Source of the DNA: Acidobacteriaceae bacterium | GTDB lineage: Bacteria > Acidobacteriota > Terriglobia > Terriglobales > Acidobacteriaceae | DNA length: 64,000 nt | NCBI GenBank assembly: GCA_030041515.1 | Contig: JASHNS010000092.1 | Location: 1 to 64,000 of the forward strand | Direction: 5' to 3' | Shown here: piece after piece, positions 36,795 to 46,844 of the stretch | Numbering within the stretch: position 1 is the stretch's first letter | Layout of the letters: each line of letters opens with the position of its first letter | Translations under genes and position numbers: made by a program | Notes under the pieces: generated by a model | The model's input: the letters and a program-made list of their open reading frames with translations, nothing else | What the model was told of the DNA's origin: nothing | The model's database searches: none

Positions 36795-38164
36795 CCCACT
36801 TCCTCCATCACCCGCTCTTCGAGTTCGCCTTTGGCGGGCGCCGATACGCTTTCCATGAACAGCAAATGTCCTCGGATCAGCCGCACCACGTGCTCGCGCG
36901 CCGCGGTCGAGTGCATCCGGTCCACGCACTCCTCGGCAAAGGCCATCAGCAGCAGCTTGCGCGCCTCGCTCTCGCTGATGCCGCGCGACTGCAGGTAGAA
37001 CAGCGCGTTCTCCTCGATCTGGCCGATGGTTGCGCCATGTGTGCACTTCACATCGTCGGCGTAGATTTCCAGCTGCGGCTTGGTATCGATCTGCGCATCG
37101 TCGCTCAGCAGCAGGTTGCGGTTGGTCTGCTTCGCATCGGTTTTCTGCGCGGCCTTGTGCACGACAATGCGGCCGTGAAAGACGCCGTGCGCCTGGCCAT
37201 CCAGAATGCCGTTGTAGAACTGCCGGCTGCCGCAATGCGGCGCCGCGTGCTCGACGTGCATGTAGTTGTCGAGATGTTGTCGCCCCGTGCCGAGGAAGAG
37301 CCCGTTGATCAGGCACTCGCCACCTTCGCCGGCCAGCACCGGATGCACATTGTTCCGCACCAGCCCGCCGCCCAGCAGCACCGAGTGCGACGCCACATTC
37401 GCGCTCCGGCCCTGCTCGATCCGCAGCGTGGACACGTTGAACGCCTTCAGGTGCTCGCGCTCGATCAGGTAGTGCTGCACATGGGCATTCTCGCCAGCCA
37501 CCAGCTCCGTCACCGCGTTTGAGAATGCGACGGACTCCCCGCCGATCGAGACGTAATCCTCAATCACCGCGACCTGGCTCTCGTCTTCCGCGACGATCAG
37601 ATTGCGGGGATGCGTGACCGTCGGCGCGTCTTCTTCTGTGGTCAGATACAGCAGGACGATCGGCGCATCCACAACCACGCCGCGCGCCACGTGGATGTAC
37701 GCGCCCTCGGCCAGGAATGCCGTGTTCAGCGCGACGAACGCATCGCGCTCCTGACTCGCATAGCGGCCGAGATGCTTTTCCAGAGTCGCTGGATCGCGGT
37801 CAATGAGTTCCGCCAGGCTCGCGACGGTCACGCCCTTCGGCAGATTCTTCAGCGACGACAGCTCCGGTGCATGCCGGCCATTCACCAAAACGATTTGTGC
37901 CGCCGCGCCTTCAACGCGGCGCGCCGCGGCCTCGCTCTTCGCCAGCTTCGCCGGCCGAGCAGACCGGAACTGCGTCCGCGCAATGGCCGACACATTCGTG
38001 AAGCGCCAGTCCTCGTCCTTCGTGGTCGGGAAGCCTGCCTCGCAGAAGCGCGCAAACGCATCTTCGCGCAGCTTCTTCAGCCACGGCAGCGCGCGGCCCG
38101 GCGCGGACCGCTCCGCTTCCGTGAAGTTCTCCAGCCAGCTCTCCAGTTGAGCGACAGCCGTCAT
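36791..38164 (-). CDS. sufD: Fe-S cluster assembly protein SufD
   Basis: Beta-helix scaffold partner of SufB in the SufBCD complex. The 457-residue product has the N-terminal WLKKLREDAFARFCEAGFPTTKDEDWRFTN region, the right-handed helix core and the C-terminal CTHGATIGQIEENALFYLQSRGI with the conserved His. The ATG overlaps the sufC stop (ATGA). Confidence 0.94.
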   Translation of the reverse strand: MTAVAQLESWLENFTEAERSAPGRALPWLKKLREDAFARFCEAGFPTTKDEDWRFTNVSAIARTQFRSARPAKLAKSEAAARRVEGAAAQIVLVNGRHAPELSSLKNLPKGVTVASLAELIDRDPATLEKHLGRYASQERDAFVALNTAFLAEGAYIHVARGVVVDAPIVLLYLTTEEDAPTVTHPRNLIVAEDESQVAVIEDYVSIGGESVAFSNAVTELVAGENAHVQHYLIEREHLKAFNVSTLRIEQGRSANVASHSVLLGGGLVRNNVHPVLAGEGGECLINGLFLGTGRQHLDNYMHVEHAAPHCGSRQFYNGILDGQAHGVFHGRIVVHKAAQKTDAKQTNRNLLLSDDAQIDTKPQLEIYADDVKCTHGATIGQIEENALFYLQSRGISESEARKLLLMAFAEECVDRMHSTAAREHVVRLIRGHLLFMESVSAPAKGELEERVMEEVG

Positions 38165-38928
38165 CCGCGTGCTCCCGCTAGTTCCTTCTCGGTCCAGCCG
38201 TAGCCCTTTTCTTCCAGCTCCAGGGCCAGCTCCTTGCCGCCCGAGCGCACAATCCGCCCATCGACCAGAACGTGGACAAAGTCCGGCACGATGTAGTCCA
38301 GCAGCCGCTGATAGTGCGTCACCACCACCATCGCCCGCTCCGGGCTGCGCAGCGAATTCACGCCGTTGGCCACGATGCGCAGCGCGTCGATGTCGAGGCC
38401 CGAGTCCGTCTCGTCCAGAATCGCCAGCTTCGGCTCCAGCACCGCCATCTGCAGAATCTCGTTGCGCTTTTTCTCGCCGCCGGAGAAGCCCTCGTTCAGC
38501 GACCGGTTCATCAGCTTGTCGTCCATCTCAAGCAGCGCCAGCTTCTCGCGAAACATGGGCAGGAAATCCATCGCGTCCATCTCATCGAGGCCGCGGTGCT
38601 TCCGCTGCGCGTTCAGCGCCGAGCGCAGAAAATACGTGTTGCCGATGCCGGGAATCTCCACCGGATACTGGAACGCCAGAAACACGCCCTCGCAGGCGGC
38701 CTCTTCCGGCTTCATCGCCAGCAGGTCTTTCCCGTCGAGCGTGACGGACCCTTCGGTCACGTTGTAAGCATCGCGCCGCGCCAGCACCTGCGCCAGCGTG
38801 CTCTTGCCCGACCCGTTCGGGCCCATGATGGAGTGGACCTCGCCCGCGTTCACCGTCAGGTCGATGCCCTTCAGAATCTCATTGCCATCCACTTTCACAT
38901 GGAGGTTTTTGATTTCCAGCAAACTCAT
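38161..38928 (-). CDS. sufC: Fe-S cluster assembly ATPase SufC
   Basis: ABC-type ATPase of the SufBCD complex. Walker A is GPNGSGKST near residue 37, the signature is GFSGGEKKRNE near 150 and Walker B is LAILDETDSGLD near 170. The 255-residue length is normal. GAGGGAAAA precedes the ATG. Unlike the other suf junctions, about 200 bases separate it from sufB, and that space is filled with repeats. Confidence 0.95.
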   Translation of the reverse strand: MSLLEIKNLHVKVDGNEILKGIDLTVNAGEVHSIMGPNGSGKSTLAQVLARRDAYNVTEGSVTLDGKDLLAMKPEEAACEGVFLAFQYPVEIPGIGNTYFLRSALNAQRKHRGLDEMDAMDFLPMFREKLALLEMDDKLMNRSLNEGFSGGEKKRNEILQMAVLEPKLAILDETDSGLDIDALRIVANGVNSLRSPERAMVVVTHYQRLLDYIVPDFVHVLVDGRIVRSGGKELALELEEKGYGWTEKELAGARG

Positions 38929-38987
38929 TTTTCCCTCATCCTCGACACTGCGCAGGGGCTAAAGCCCCGAACCTGTCCTGCCCCTTC

Positions 38988-39017
38988 GGCACAACTGAGG
39001 TCGTGCCCTGATACAAA
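38988..39017 (-). repeat. dispersed palindromic repeat R2 in the sufB-sufC gap
   Basis: Divergent copy of the R2 family (reads GGCACAACTGAGG then TCGTGCCCTGATACAAA). Related copies are at 54151, 54248, 54455 and 54658. A separate short hairpin, GGGGCT-AA-AGCCCC, lies just before it at about 38954-38967. Confidence 0.65.
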
Positions 39018-39039
39018 TCCTTTGACCCAGCCCCTGCCC

Positions 39040-39132
39040 CGCTAACTCGCTGGCTTGCTGACCCGCCAACCGGCTCTTAGCTAACCGGACTTCAGCTGAC
39101 CAGATTTCAGCTGACCGCTCCTTAGCTATCCG
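39040..39132 (+). repeat. degenerate ~15-nt tandem array R1-D
   Basis: Consecutive units AGCTAACCGGACTTC, AGCTGACCAGATTTC and AGCTGACCGCTCCTT, then AGCTATCCGAC, which contains the TAG stop codon of sufB on the opposite strand (39126-39128). Same family as the arrays around 4.3-5.6 kb. Confidence 0.7.
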
Positions 39133-40583
39133 ACGCTGCCTTCCAAACTGATACTCAGCAGCTTCTGCGCTTCCACCGCAAACTCCATCGGCAGTTCCTT
39201 GAAGACCTTCTTGCAGAAGCCGTTCACGATCATCGAGACTGCGTCTTCCGTCTTCAAACCGCGCTGCTGCAGATAAAACAGCTGATCCTCGCCGATCTTC
39301 GAGGTTGCCGCCTCGTGCTCCATCCGGGCCGACGAGTTTTTCACCTCGATGTACGGGAAGGTGTGCGCGCCGCACTGATCGCCGATCAGCAGCGAATCGC
39401 ACTGCGTGTAATTGCGCGCGCCCTCGGCGCCCTTCAGAATCTTCACCTGCCCGCGGTACGTGTTCTGCCCGTGCCCCGCGCTGATGCCCTTCGAGACGAT
39501 CGTGCTCTTCGTGTTCCTGCCCAGGTGGATCATCTTGGTCCCGGTATCGGCCTGCTGATAATTGTTCGTCAGCGCCACCGAGTAGAACTCGCCCACCGAG
39601 TCATCGCCCTGCAAAATGCAGCTGGGATACTTCCACGTGATCGCCGAGCCCGTCTCCACCTGCGTCCACGAAATTTTCGACTTCTTCCCTGCGCACTTCC
39701 CGCGCTTGGTCACGAAGTTGTAGATCCCGCCCTTGCCGTTCTTGTCGCCGGGATACCAGTTCTGCACCGTCGAGTAGCGAATCTGCGCGTTGTCGAGCGC
39801 GACCAGTTCCACCACCGCCGCGTGCAGCTGGTTCTCGTCGCGGATGGGTGCGGTGCAGCCTTCGAGGTAGCTCACGTAGGCGCCTTCATCAGCCACAATC
39901 AGCGTCCGCTCAAACTGTCCCGTCTCCTGCGCGTTGATGCGGAAGTACGTCGACAGTTCCATGGGGCAGCGCACACCCTTCGGCACGTAAACAAACGAGC
40001 CGTCGCTGAAAACCGCGGCGTTCAGCGCGGCATAGAAATTGTCCGTGTACGGCACCACAGATCCCAGATACTTCTTCACCAGCTCGGGATGGTTCTTCAC
40101 GGCTTCACTGAACGAGCAGAAGATGACGCCCGCTTCGGCCAGCTTCTCTTTGAATGTGGTGGCCACGCTGACTGAATCGAAGACCGCGTCCACGGCCACA
40201 TTCGCCAGCAGCTTTTGCTCCGCCAGCGGAATTCCCAGCTTCTCGTAGGTGCGCAGGATCTCCGGATCCAGCTCGTCCAGGCTCTGCAATTGCTTCTTCT
40301 GCTTCGGCGCCGAGTAGTAGACGATGTCCTGATAATTGATGGGCGGAAATTTGACGTTGGCCCAGGTCGGCTCGGCTCCGGATTTCTCCAGCGACGCCCA
40401 GTGCCGGTACGCCTTCAGCCGCCACTCCAGCATGAAAGCAGGCTCCTGCTTTCGCTCCGAAATCAGCCGGATCACGCTCTCGTCCAGCCCCTTCGGAATG
40501 CGGTCTTCCTCGATCTTCGTGACGAATCCCCACTCGTATTCCTTATTGGCGAGATCGTGGACGACATTCATCTCAGTGCTCAT
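39126..40583 (-). CDS. sufB: Fe-S cluster assembly protein SufB
   Basis: Core scaffold of the SufBCD complex, 485 residues. Landmarks are [87 protein letters not shown]-like core repeats and the C-terminal [22 protein letters not shown]. The ATG at 40583 has AAGGAG upstream; the frame is open further but without a ribosome site. First gene of sufBCDSUT; its stop lies in repeat R1-D. Confidence 0.95.
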   Translation of the reverse strand: MSTEMNVVHDLANKEYEWGFVTKIEEDRIPKGLDESVIRLISERKQEPAFMLEWRLKAYRHWASLEKSGAEPTWANVKFPPINYQDIVYYSAPKQKKQLQSLDELDPEILRTYEKLGIPLAEQKLLANVAVDAVFDSVSVATTFKEKLAEAGVIFCSFSEAVKNHPELVKKYLGSVVPYTDNFYAALNAAVFSDGSFVYVPKGVRCPMELSTYFRINAQETGQFERTLIVADEGAYVSYLEGCTAPIRDENQLHAAVVELVALDNAQIRYSTVQNWYPGDKNGKGGIYNFVTKRGKCAGKKSKISWTQVETGSAITWKYPSCILQGDDSVGEFYSVALTNNYQQADTGTKMIHLGRNTKSTIVSKGISAGHGQNTYRGQVKILKGAEGARNYTQCDSLLIGDQCGAHTFPYIEVKNSSARMEHEAATSKIGEDQLFYLQQRGLKTEDAVSMIVNGFCKKVFKELPMEFAVEAQKLLSISLEGSVG

Positions 40584-40695
40584 CCTGCTCTCCTTGTGGC
40601 CTGTCCTGGTTGCGCCGTCCCGCCTGCTTTCGCCCTCGGGGCCAAGCCTCGCCGGGGCTATCGGGCGCAAATACGACTAAAGCGGTCCTATATGA

Positions 40696-40724
40696 AGTGT
40701 ACCGCCGCATCCTGCCAGAATCAA
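40696..40724 (-). promoter_or_regulatory. probable suf operon promoter
   Basis: On the minus strand TTGATT (complement of 40719-40724), a 17-nt spacer and TACACT (complement of 40696-40701). This gives a leader of roughly 105 bases before sufB. I see no recognisable IscR/SufR operator. Confidence 0.5.
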
Positions 40725-41271
40725 ATGCCCCCTGCGGAAATCCTTTGATTGCTTGCGGAAGAAGCGGCGAATGCGGCCCGGAGCGGCGAACGAGGCCTCA
40801 GGCGGTGGCTCTTTCCACTCCAATTTTGGGCGCGAATGATAGTCACCGCTTTCTGAAAAGGTTGCCGGCTCCCTGATCGAAATACTTGCCCCTCATTCCT
40901 CTGTGTGTTACTAATGAAGCAACCTTTCAGGGGACGACCGATATGCCTTGCGGTCGACGTGGTACGGGCCCGCAATCGTTGTGAAGAAAAAGGGCCACGA
41001 TCACCAGGGTTTTGCCTGAGGTACGCAGCACGCCGCTCAGGAGAACCTCGCAAGTCCTGTTGCGCACCTTCGTGAAGCACCGAAGGAGCCCCAGGTGAGT
41101 TCCTGCGTCCGCAGCAGGAGCAGAGAACGCCAGGCAGACGATTGGCAAGCGGCACGATCGCGCGAAATTCGCGTGTGCGGTTCATCCGCCAAAGACACGA
41201 ATTGACGCGTGTGAACGAGCAGACCCGCCCGACCCTTGCGGGCGCAACCCACATTCCGGAAGGTATTCTCG
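40725..41271. other. long intergenic region between suf operon and secreted protein gene
   Basis: No convincing gene. Several short GC-rich inverted repeats are present (for example CCTTCGTG near 41070 pairing with CACCGAAGG), so it could hold a structured leader for the + strand gene at 41272. It matches no riboswitch consensus I know. Confidence 0.35.
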
Positions 41272-42315
41272 ATGAAGTTTGCTGTCTCTCTCCCCTTGAG
41301 CCTCCTTTTGGCTCTCGCCGCGGCTCCGGCCGTAGCACAGGTTTCGGTGAACAGCCCAACCGACGGCGAGCACGTCAGTTCGCCCTTTAAGTTCGACGTC
41401 ACAGCCAGCACGTGCTCGTCGGATGCGGTCACCGCCATCGGCTACTCGCTGGACAGCAGCACGCAGACGACCCACTGGAATTCCCAGTCCGTCAACACCT
41501 CCATCGCGGCGCCGGGCGGCTCGCACACTCTTCACGTGAAGGCGTGGAATGGAAAGGGCGAGGTGTGCGTCGTCGATGTTTCCATCGACGTCGTCGCGGA
41601 GGGATCCAGCGACGGCAGTTCGGGAGGAGGACTTTCGGTGGTGCCTTCCAACGCGACCAAAGTAGGCGCCATCCAGACGCTGAGCGGCTGGCAGAAGGTG
41701 CACGACGGCGGCACGACCGGCTCCTCGAACGGCACGATGAGCATAGCCAGCTCGCCCTCGGTGGCCGGAGCGTCCAGGCTCTTTGCCAACGAATTCAAGG
41801 ATTACGGCGGCGAACGCTATTGGGTCCACTTCAGCGACGACACTTCGGCCCAGAACTTCCTGTACGACGGCTGGGTGTACATCCACGACAGCTCCAGCGG
41901 CTTTAAGAACCTCGAGTTCGACGTGGCCCAGACCATGGACAACGGCCAGACGGCCATGATGGCGTTCCAGTGCGATGGCTGGAACCACACCTGGGATTAC
42001 GGCATCAATGCCGGATCGGCGGCGAAATCGAAAGCCACCTGGCGTCACTCCTCGGCCTACTGCAATCCGCAGGCCTGGGGCTTGAACGCCTGGCACCACG
42101 TACAAATCTACATTTCGCGCAACGATTCCGGATCGCTGACCTATCATGCGGTCTGGCTCGATGGAAACAAGCAGACCCTGGAAGCGACAGCGTTTGGGGC
42201 CTTCGATCTTGGGTGGGGCCCGGCAATTATCACCCAGTTCCAGGTAGACGGCAGTTCCAGCGGCACGACCTACGGCAACGTCTATCTCGATGAGCTGAGC
42301 GTGTATCGGTGGTAA
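41272..42315 (+). CDS. secreted protein with Ig-like N-terminal domain, function unknown
   Basis: A 347-residue exported protein. The signal peptide MKFAVSLPLSLLLALAAAPAVAQ is preceded by GGAAGG. Residues about 25-105 form an Ig-like domain (VSVNSPTDGEHVSSPFKF...GGSHTLHVKAWN). After a Gly/Ser linker, the rest resembles a concanavalin-like jelly roll (WVHFSDDTSAQNFLYDGWVYI; HHVQIYISRND; YGNVYLDELSVYRW). Related exported proteins in Acidobacteria are common; the ligand or substrate is not evident. Confidence 0.7.
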   Translation: MKFAVSLPLSLLLALAAAPAVAQVSVNSPTDGEHVSSPFKFDVTASTCSSDAVTAIGYSLDSSTQTTHWNSQSVNTSIAAPGGSHTLHVKAWNGKGEVCVVDVSIDVVAEGSSDGSSGGGLSVVPSNATKVGAIQTLSGWQKVHDGGTTGSSNGTMSIASSPSVAGASRLFANEFKDYGGERYWVHFSDDTSAQNFLYDGWVYIHDSSSGFKNLEFDVAQTMDNGQTAMMAFQCDGWNHTWDYGINAGSAAKSKATWRHSSAYCNPQAWGLNAWHHVQIYISRNDSGSLTYHAVWLDGNKQTLEATAFGAFDLGWGPAIITQFQVDGSSSGTTYGNVYLDELSVYRW

Positions 42316-42378
42316 ATCCGGAGTGGGCGGCGTGCACTACCTCAGCCGCCCTAACCCGTAAACCGTCTCCCGTATCTC

Positions 42379-44160
42379 CTACTCCAGACTCACTGCCGGC
42401 TTCCCATCCAGCAGTGCGACGACGTTCGCGCCCACGCGATCGGTGAGTTGCGGCTGGCCGGGCATGAGATCCAGGCAGTTGTACAGCACCACAATGGCCC
42501 GGTCCTTCTCCGGATTGAAGATCACCAGTGACGAGTAGCCGCCCGTTCCGCCGTCGTGGAAGTACCGGTCCTCGGCCGGACGGACCAGCCACGCCAGCGC
42601 AATCCTGACGGTTCCGCCGGGATCGACATCCGCACGGGGCTCCAGCGCCATCGGAATCGCCGCGGCCAGCGTCGCTCCGTCGCCCTGTTTGCCGGCCAGC
42701 CGCTCCGGATGCATCAGGTCTTCGCAGTAGGTCAGCAGATCCGCGGCCGTCGAGTTCAATGCGCCCGCCCCAGCCAGCGCGTTCAAATGCCACGGACCCT
42801 GCGCAGTGTGCGCCCCGGTGTAGCCCTGGATGAATCGCTGCTGCTGCTCCGGCGAGAGGGTGACGACGGTGTCCCTGAGCCCCATCGGCCCGGTCACTTC
42901 GTTGCGGATGAGCTCCGCCCAGGTCACGCCGGCCTTCTGCGCGAGCGCAAATCCCAGCAGCCCCACGCCCAGATTGCTGTAGTCGAACTCCGTCTTCTCG
43001 GGCCGTCCCACGCCGTGCTCCTTCAGGAACGCCTCAAGCTGCTCCGGCCCGTAATCCGCATACGGATCGGCCATGTTGACGGGCTTCATGTTGCTCGGCA
43101 GCCGGGGCAGCCCGGAGTGGTGCGTTACCAGATCCAGCAGCGAGATCTCCTCGCCGGAAGGCTTGGTCACCCATCCGGCCGGCAACAGCTCCCGCACGGG
43201 CTCGTCCAGCGTGACCTTTTTCTGCTCGACCATCTGCGCCAGCGCCAGACCGGTAAAGGTCTTCGTCACCGAACCGATCTCGAAAATCGAGTCCGCCTTC
43301 GCCGTCCCAAACGCCATCACCTCCCGCTGCCCGTGGTCCAGCACGCCGACGACGACTCCGCCCTGCGGCCACGCCTGCACCACAGGCTGCATCTCCTGCT
43401 GCAGCAGGCCAGGCAAGTCTTTCAGCGCGACCGGAGGCCGTGCCGGCAGCATCTTCGGCGGCTCCGGCGCGTTGCTTTCCGTGCGGATCAGGTTCAGTTC
43501 CAGCGGCTGGCCCTGCGACCAACTTCCGGCGATGCTCTTCCCGTCCGCGCTCAGCGTGCCTTCATAGGTTCCGTGCACCGCCGGGACCGTCAGTGTGAGT
43601 TTTTGGCCATCGAGCTTGACATTGGAACAGCCGATGCCCATCGCGCCCTGGTCGATCGAGTCCATCGAGCCCGCGATCGTCCCGCCCGGCTGCGCATGAA
43701 AATGAAACGCGAGCCGCAGTGTCATATTGCCGGCGTGGAGGGTACCCGCCCAGTCGCCATCCACCGGCGAAGGCTTCACCGCGGCCAGCGCCGCCGCCGT
43801 CGCCGTCATGTGGAAGACCAGCGGCATCGCTGCGCCCATCTGCTTCCACGTGCCCGTCAAAGTCTTCCCATCCGCGCTCAGCGTTCCCGTGTAGGATCCC
43901 TGAACCACCGGCACATCGAAGGTCAACGTTTGGCCGTTCAGCTTCGCGTTCGCGCCCGGCAATCCCATCGCGCCCTGCGAAGGCGAGTCGACCGTAGCCA
44001 TCAGCCCGGCATCCGTCGCTACCCGCAGATGCAGCACCAGCGGAAGCTTTCCCGCGATCGCGCCCTGCCAATCCCCGGCCACCGACTGCGGGCCCTGCGC
44101 CCACGCTCCCGTTACCGCCAGGCACCCGCCCAGAAGGAACAGAATTCCAAGCCTTTTCAT
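42379..44160 (-). CDS. beta-lactamase-family serine hydrolase (AmpC/EstB-like) with duplicated N-terminal domain
   Basis: A 593-residue exported enzyme of the penicillin-binding serine hydrolase fold. After the signal (MKRLGILFLLGGCLAVTGAWAQ) come two similar ~110-residue beta domains, each with GxWxGxL...GTLSADGKxxxGxW. The catalytic domain follows: the SxxK nucleophile is GSVTKTF, the YxN motif is DYSNLG and the third motif is HDGGTGGY. It acts on ester, amide or D-peptide bonds; beta-lactam hydrolysis is only one possibility. AAGGTG is eight bases before the ATG. Confidence 0.88.
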   Translation of the reverse strand: MKRLGILFLLGGCLAVTGAWAQGPQSVAGDWQGAIAGKLPLVLHLRVATDAGLMATVDSPSQGAMGLPGANAKLNGQTLTFDVPVVQGSYTGTLSADGKTLTGTWKQMGAAMPLVFHMTATAAALAAVKPSPVDGDWAGTLHAGNMTLRLAFHFHAQPGGTIAGSMDSIDQGAMGIGCSNVKLDGQKLTLTVPAVHGTYEGTLSADGKSIAGSWSQGQPLELNLIRTESNAPEPPKMLPARPPVALKDLPGLLQQEMQPVVQAWPQGGVVVGVLDHGQREVMAFGTAKADSIFEIGSVTKTFTGLALAQMVEQKKVTLDEPVRELLPAGWVTKPSGEEISLLDLVTHHSGLPRLPSNMKPVNMADPYADYGPEQLEAFLKEHGVGRPEKTEFDYSNLGVGLLGFALAQKAGVTWAELIRNEVTGPMGLRDTVVTLSPEQQQRFIQGYTGAHTAQGPWHLNALAGAGALNSTAADLLTYCEDLMHPERLAGKQGDGATLAAAIPMALEPRADVDPGGTVRIALAWLVRPAEDRYFHDGGTGGYSSLVIFNPEKDRAIVVLYNCLDLMPGQPQLTDRVGANVVALLDGKPAVSLE

Positions 44161-44302
44161 GGTGTCTGCCACCTTACCAGAGGCGGCGCATGCGACGACA
44201 AGGAGACAGGGGCGCGAGCCAATCCTGCGCCCCTGTCTTCGTCAGCCCCCTGCCGGGATGGCGCTAACCACTGCGCCCTCCCCGAGCGAGTTCATCCTGT
44301 CG

Positions 44303-44596
44303 TTAATATCCCTGCCCGGCGTGGAACGCCCGCTGATAGCCATCGCGGAAGCCGTGCCGGTAGTCGTCGGCGAACCGCGGTCCCACAGGAGGCTGGCGGA
44401 AGCGCGGATGACGATTCACGTCGGGGTTGAGCCCGCGGCGCACATCGCGCCGGCCGGCATTCCATCCGTCGTGATAGCCCTCCTGAGCGACCTGCGAATA
44501 CGCCGACGGCGGCGGTGGGTAATACGGTTGCGGATGCGAGCAGCCTGCCAGCAACATCGGCATCAGCAACGCACAGGAAATCAGCAGTTTTTTCAT
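44303..44596 (-). CDS. small lipoprotein, unknown function
   Basis: A 97-residue lipoprotein: [19 protein letters not shown] signal with lipobox LAGC, a Pro/Tyr-rich linker, then a hydrophilic tail with repeated Tyr-x-x-Gly/Arg patterns ([16 protein letters not shown] and [15 protein letters not shown]) like short secreted 'YHDG' proteins. GAGG is nine bases upstream. The frame is open further 5' but without a signal. Confidence 0.7.
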   Translation of the reverse strand: MKKLLISCALLMPMLLAGCSHPQPYYPPPPSAYSQVAQEGYHDGWNAGRRDVRRGLNPDVNRHPRFRQPPVGPRFADDYRHGFRDGYQRAFHAGQGY

Positions 44597-44832
44597 CGTT
44601 TTTGCCTCAGTCTCCCTCAAGTCGAACGCAACATATATGCCCTTCAACCCGGCAGCGCGCCGGGAGTTGCCATTCGCTGAGGACCCCAGAGGAGCCCGAA
44701 CCAGCGGCCCTGTCCCGTAGGCCTCTCCCCGTAACCCCTGACCTTCCCCATTACCATCGTTTCCCCCGGACCGCACGCCGTCACAGCGGCGCCATCCCTC
44801 CGCTGCTACACTCCCCGCAGAATCGGGAATCT

Positions 44833-46422
44833 ATGCTCTTCACCGCCCGCAGCGCCGCCGTCTACGGCATTGACGCGTCCATCATCGATGTCGAAGTCGA
44901 CTTCTCCAGGTTCGTCTCCGACAAGGACACCTTCTCGACCGTAGGCCTGCCCGACGCCGCGGTGCGCGAGTCCCGCGACCGCGTGCGCGCCGCCATCCGC
45001 AACTCCGGCTTCGACCTGCCCTCCACGAAGATCACCATCAATCTCGCCCCTGCCGACATCAGGAAAGAAGGCTCCGGATTCGATCTGCCCATGGCCGTCG
45101 GGATTCTCGGCGCCTACGGCGCGCTTGAACTCCAGGACCTCAAAGACTTTTTGCTGATCGGCGAACTCGGACTCGACGGCACGCTGCGCCCTGTCCCCGG
45201 CATGTTGCCCGTCGCCGTCGCAGCCCGTCAGCGCGGCATTAAGAACCTCGTCATCCCCAAAGCCAACGCCCGCGAAGCCGCCGTGGTCGAAGGCGTCAGC
45301 GTCTATCCCGTCACGACGCTGCTCGAAGTCCGCGACCTCCTCAACCAGGCCGGCAACGGAGGCATTCACGTCCCTGCGTTCCACGTCGAGCCCACTGAGG
45401 TCCTCAACGAGCTCCAGCACTTCGCTCTCGACTTCGCCGACGTCCGCGGCCAGCTCACTGCCAAGCGCGCCCTCGAAGTCGCCGCAGCCGGAGGCCACAA
45501 CATCTTAATGATTGGCCCTCCCGGCTCCGGCAAAACCATGCTCGCCCGCCGCCTGCCGTCCATCCTCGCTCCGCTCACCTTCGACGAAGCCCTCGAAACC
45601 ACCAAAATCCACTCCGTCGCCGGCGTTCTCGACGCCGAAGCCGGCCTCGTCACCCAGCGACCTTTCCGCGCGCCGCACCACACCATCTCCGACGCAGGCC
45701 TGATTGGCGGCGGCGTCATTCCGCGTCCCGGCGAAGTCTCGCTCGCGCACAACGGCGTGCTGTTCCTCGACGAGCTGCCGGAGTTCCCGCGCAACGTGCT
45801 CGAAGTGATGCGCCAGCCGCTGGAAGATCGCCACGTGACCATCGCCCGCGCGTCGATGTCGCTGACGTTCCCGGCCGCGTTCATGCTCGCCGCCGCCATG
45901 AACCCCTGCCCGTGCGGCTACTTCAACGACAAAAGCCGCGAGTGCCACTGCACCCCGCCGCTCATCCAGCGCTACGTCGCCAAAATCTCCGGCCCGCTCC
46001 TCGATCGCATCGACATTCACATCGAAGTTCCCGCCGTGCAGTACAAAGAACTGCGCGGAGCGGCTGCGACGGAAACCTCGGCGACCATCCGCGGGCGTGT
46101 GCTCGCCGCGCGCGAGCGCCAGCGCCAGCGCTTTGCCGCGGTCCCCGCAAACACCTCCGCAAAATCAGTTCAGGAAAAAATCTTCTCCAACGCCCAGATG
46201 TCCACCCGCCAGATCCGCTCCTTCTGCGAGCTCTCTCCCGACGCGGAAAAGCTGCTGGAGCGCGCCATGCTGCAGCAGGGACTGACGGCGCGCGCGCACG
46301 ACCGGATCCTGAAGGTCGCGCGCACCATCGCCGACCTCGCCGCCGAACCCTCGATTACGGTCCCCCACATCGCCGAAGCGATCCAGTACCGGACGCTGGA
46401 TCGCAGCTACTGGGCGAGCTAG
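44833..46422 (+). CDS. comM: YifB/ComM-family Mg-chelatase-like AAA+ ATPase
   Basis: A 529-residue hexameric helicase-like protein; ComM promotes branch migration during natural transformation. The N-terminal Lon-like domain ([16 protein letters not shown]...[17 protein letters not shown]) precedes an AAA+ domain with Walker [11 protein letters not shown], Walker [11 protein letters not shown] and [16 protein letters not shown], then the Mg-chelatase C-terminal [15 protein letters not shown] with a four-Cys cluster. The start [12 protein letters not shown] is standard for the family; earlier starts read upstream repeats. Confidence 0.93.
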   Translation: MLFTARSAAVYGIDASIIDVEVDFSRFVSDKDTFSTVGLPDAAVRESRDRVRAAIRNSGFDLPSTKITINLAPADIRKEGSGFDLPMAVGILGAYGALELQDLKDFLLIGELGLDGTLRPVPGMLPVAVAARQRGIKNLVIPKANAREAAVVEGVSVYPVTTLLEVRDLLNQAGNGGIHVPAFHVEPTEVLNELQHFALDFADVRGQLTAKRALEVAAAGGHNILMIGPPGSGKTMLARRLPSILAPLTFDEALETTKIHSVAGVLDAEAGLVTQRPFRAPHHTISDAGLIGGGVIPRPGEVSLAHNGVLFLDELPEFPRNVLEVMRQPLEDRHVTIARASMSLTFPAAFMLAAAMNPCPCGYFNDKSRECHCTPPLIQRYVAKISGPLLDRIDIHIEVPAVQYKELRGAAATETSATIRGRVLAARERQRQRFAAVPANTSAKSVQEKIFSNAQMSTRQIRSFCELSPDAEKLLERAMLQQGLTARAHDRILKVARTIADLAAEPSITVPHIAEAIQYRTLDRSYWAS

Positions 46423-46433
46423 GGCGCTCGCCC

Positions 46434-46595
46434 TCACGTTCTCGTGATCAGTCCCAAATACAGCATCAGCAGACATCCGCTCCCGACTACCGACATCGCG
46501 CCCGCCAGCGCACGCGCCCGCATTGATATCACCACTCCCCACAATCCAGTCAGGCATGCCAGCAGGCATCCCACCGATTCATATGTGAATATCAC
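46434..46595 (-). CDS. 53-residue two-span membrane protein overlapping the next gene
   Basis: Starts at a GTG inside the end of the 69-residue membrane gene (17-base overlap). Two hydrophobic stretches, VGCLLACLTGLWGVVISM and SVVGSGCLLMLYLGLI, are separated by RARALAG. There is no independent ribosome site, so translation would depend on coupling. No family is recognised. Confidence 0.4.
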   Translation of the reverse strand: MIFTYESVGCLLACLTGLWGVVISMRARALAGAMSVVGSGCLLMLYLGLITRT

Positions 46596-46788
46596 CAGAC
46601 GCGTGCGGGTGATGGCGCGGAAAGATCAGCGCCCATAGCATCCACGCCGCTCCCGTCGCCATCAGCCCCACGACTCCCAGCACCGGTCGCCGGTAAGGAT
46701 CATGAGGCCGACGTCGCGCCGCCACCCACCAGGTCAAAGCCACATACATGCACAGCAGCAGATACGTCCAGATCGTCAGCTCCAACAC
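46579..46788 (-). CDS. 69-residue two-span membrane protein
   Basis: GTG start with GGAGG five to six bases upstream. Hydrophobic helices LTIWTYLLLCMYVALTWWV and VLGVVGLMATGAAWMLWALI flank a basic loop RRRPHDPYRRP, and the tail is His-rich (PRHHPHASGDIH). Downstream of the WYL regulator on the same strand. Function unknown. Confidence 0.55.
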   Translation of the reverse strand: MLELTIWTYLLLCMYVALTWWVAARRRPHDPYRRPVLGVVGLMATGAAWMLWALIFPRHHPHASGDIHI

Positions 46789-46844
46789 GTGTCCCTCCGT
46801 CGCGCATCAGTATGCCGCATGCGCCCGTCCCTGCATCTGAAATT

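Noticed and set aside
40880-41270. c-di-GMP (GEMM) or c-di-AMP riboswitch before the secreted protein gene
   Set aside because: Conserved core sequences of either aptamer are not present.
42556-44430. 624-codon + strand frame opposite the serine hydrolase
   Set aside because: Shadow frame; the opposite strand holds SxxK, YxN and HxG motifs in order.
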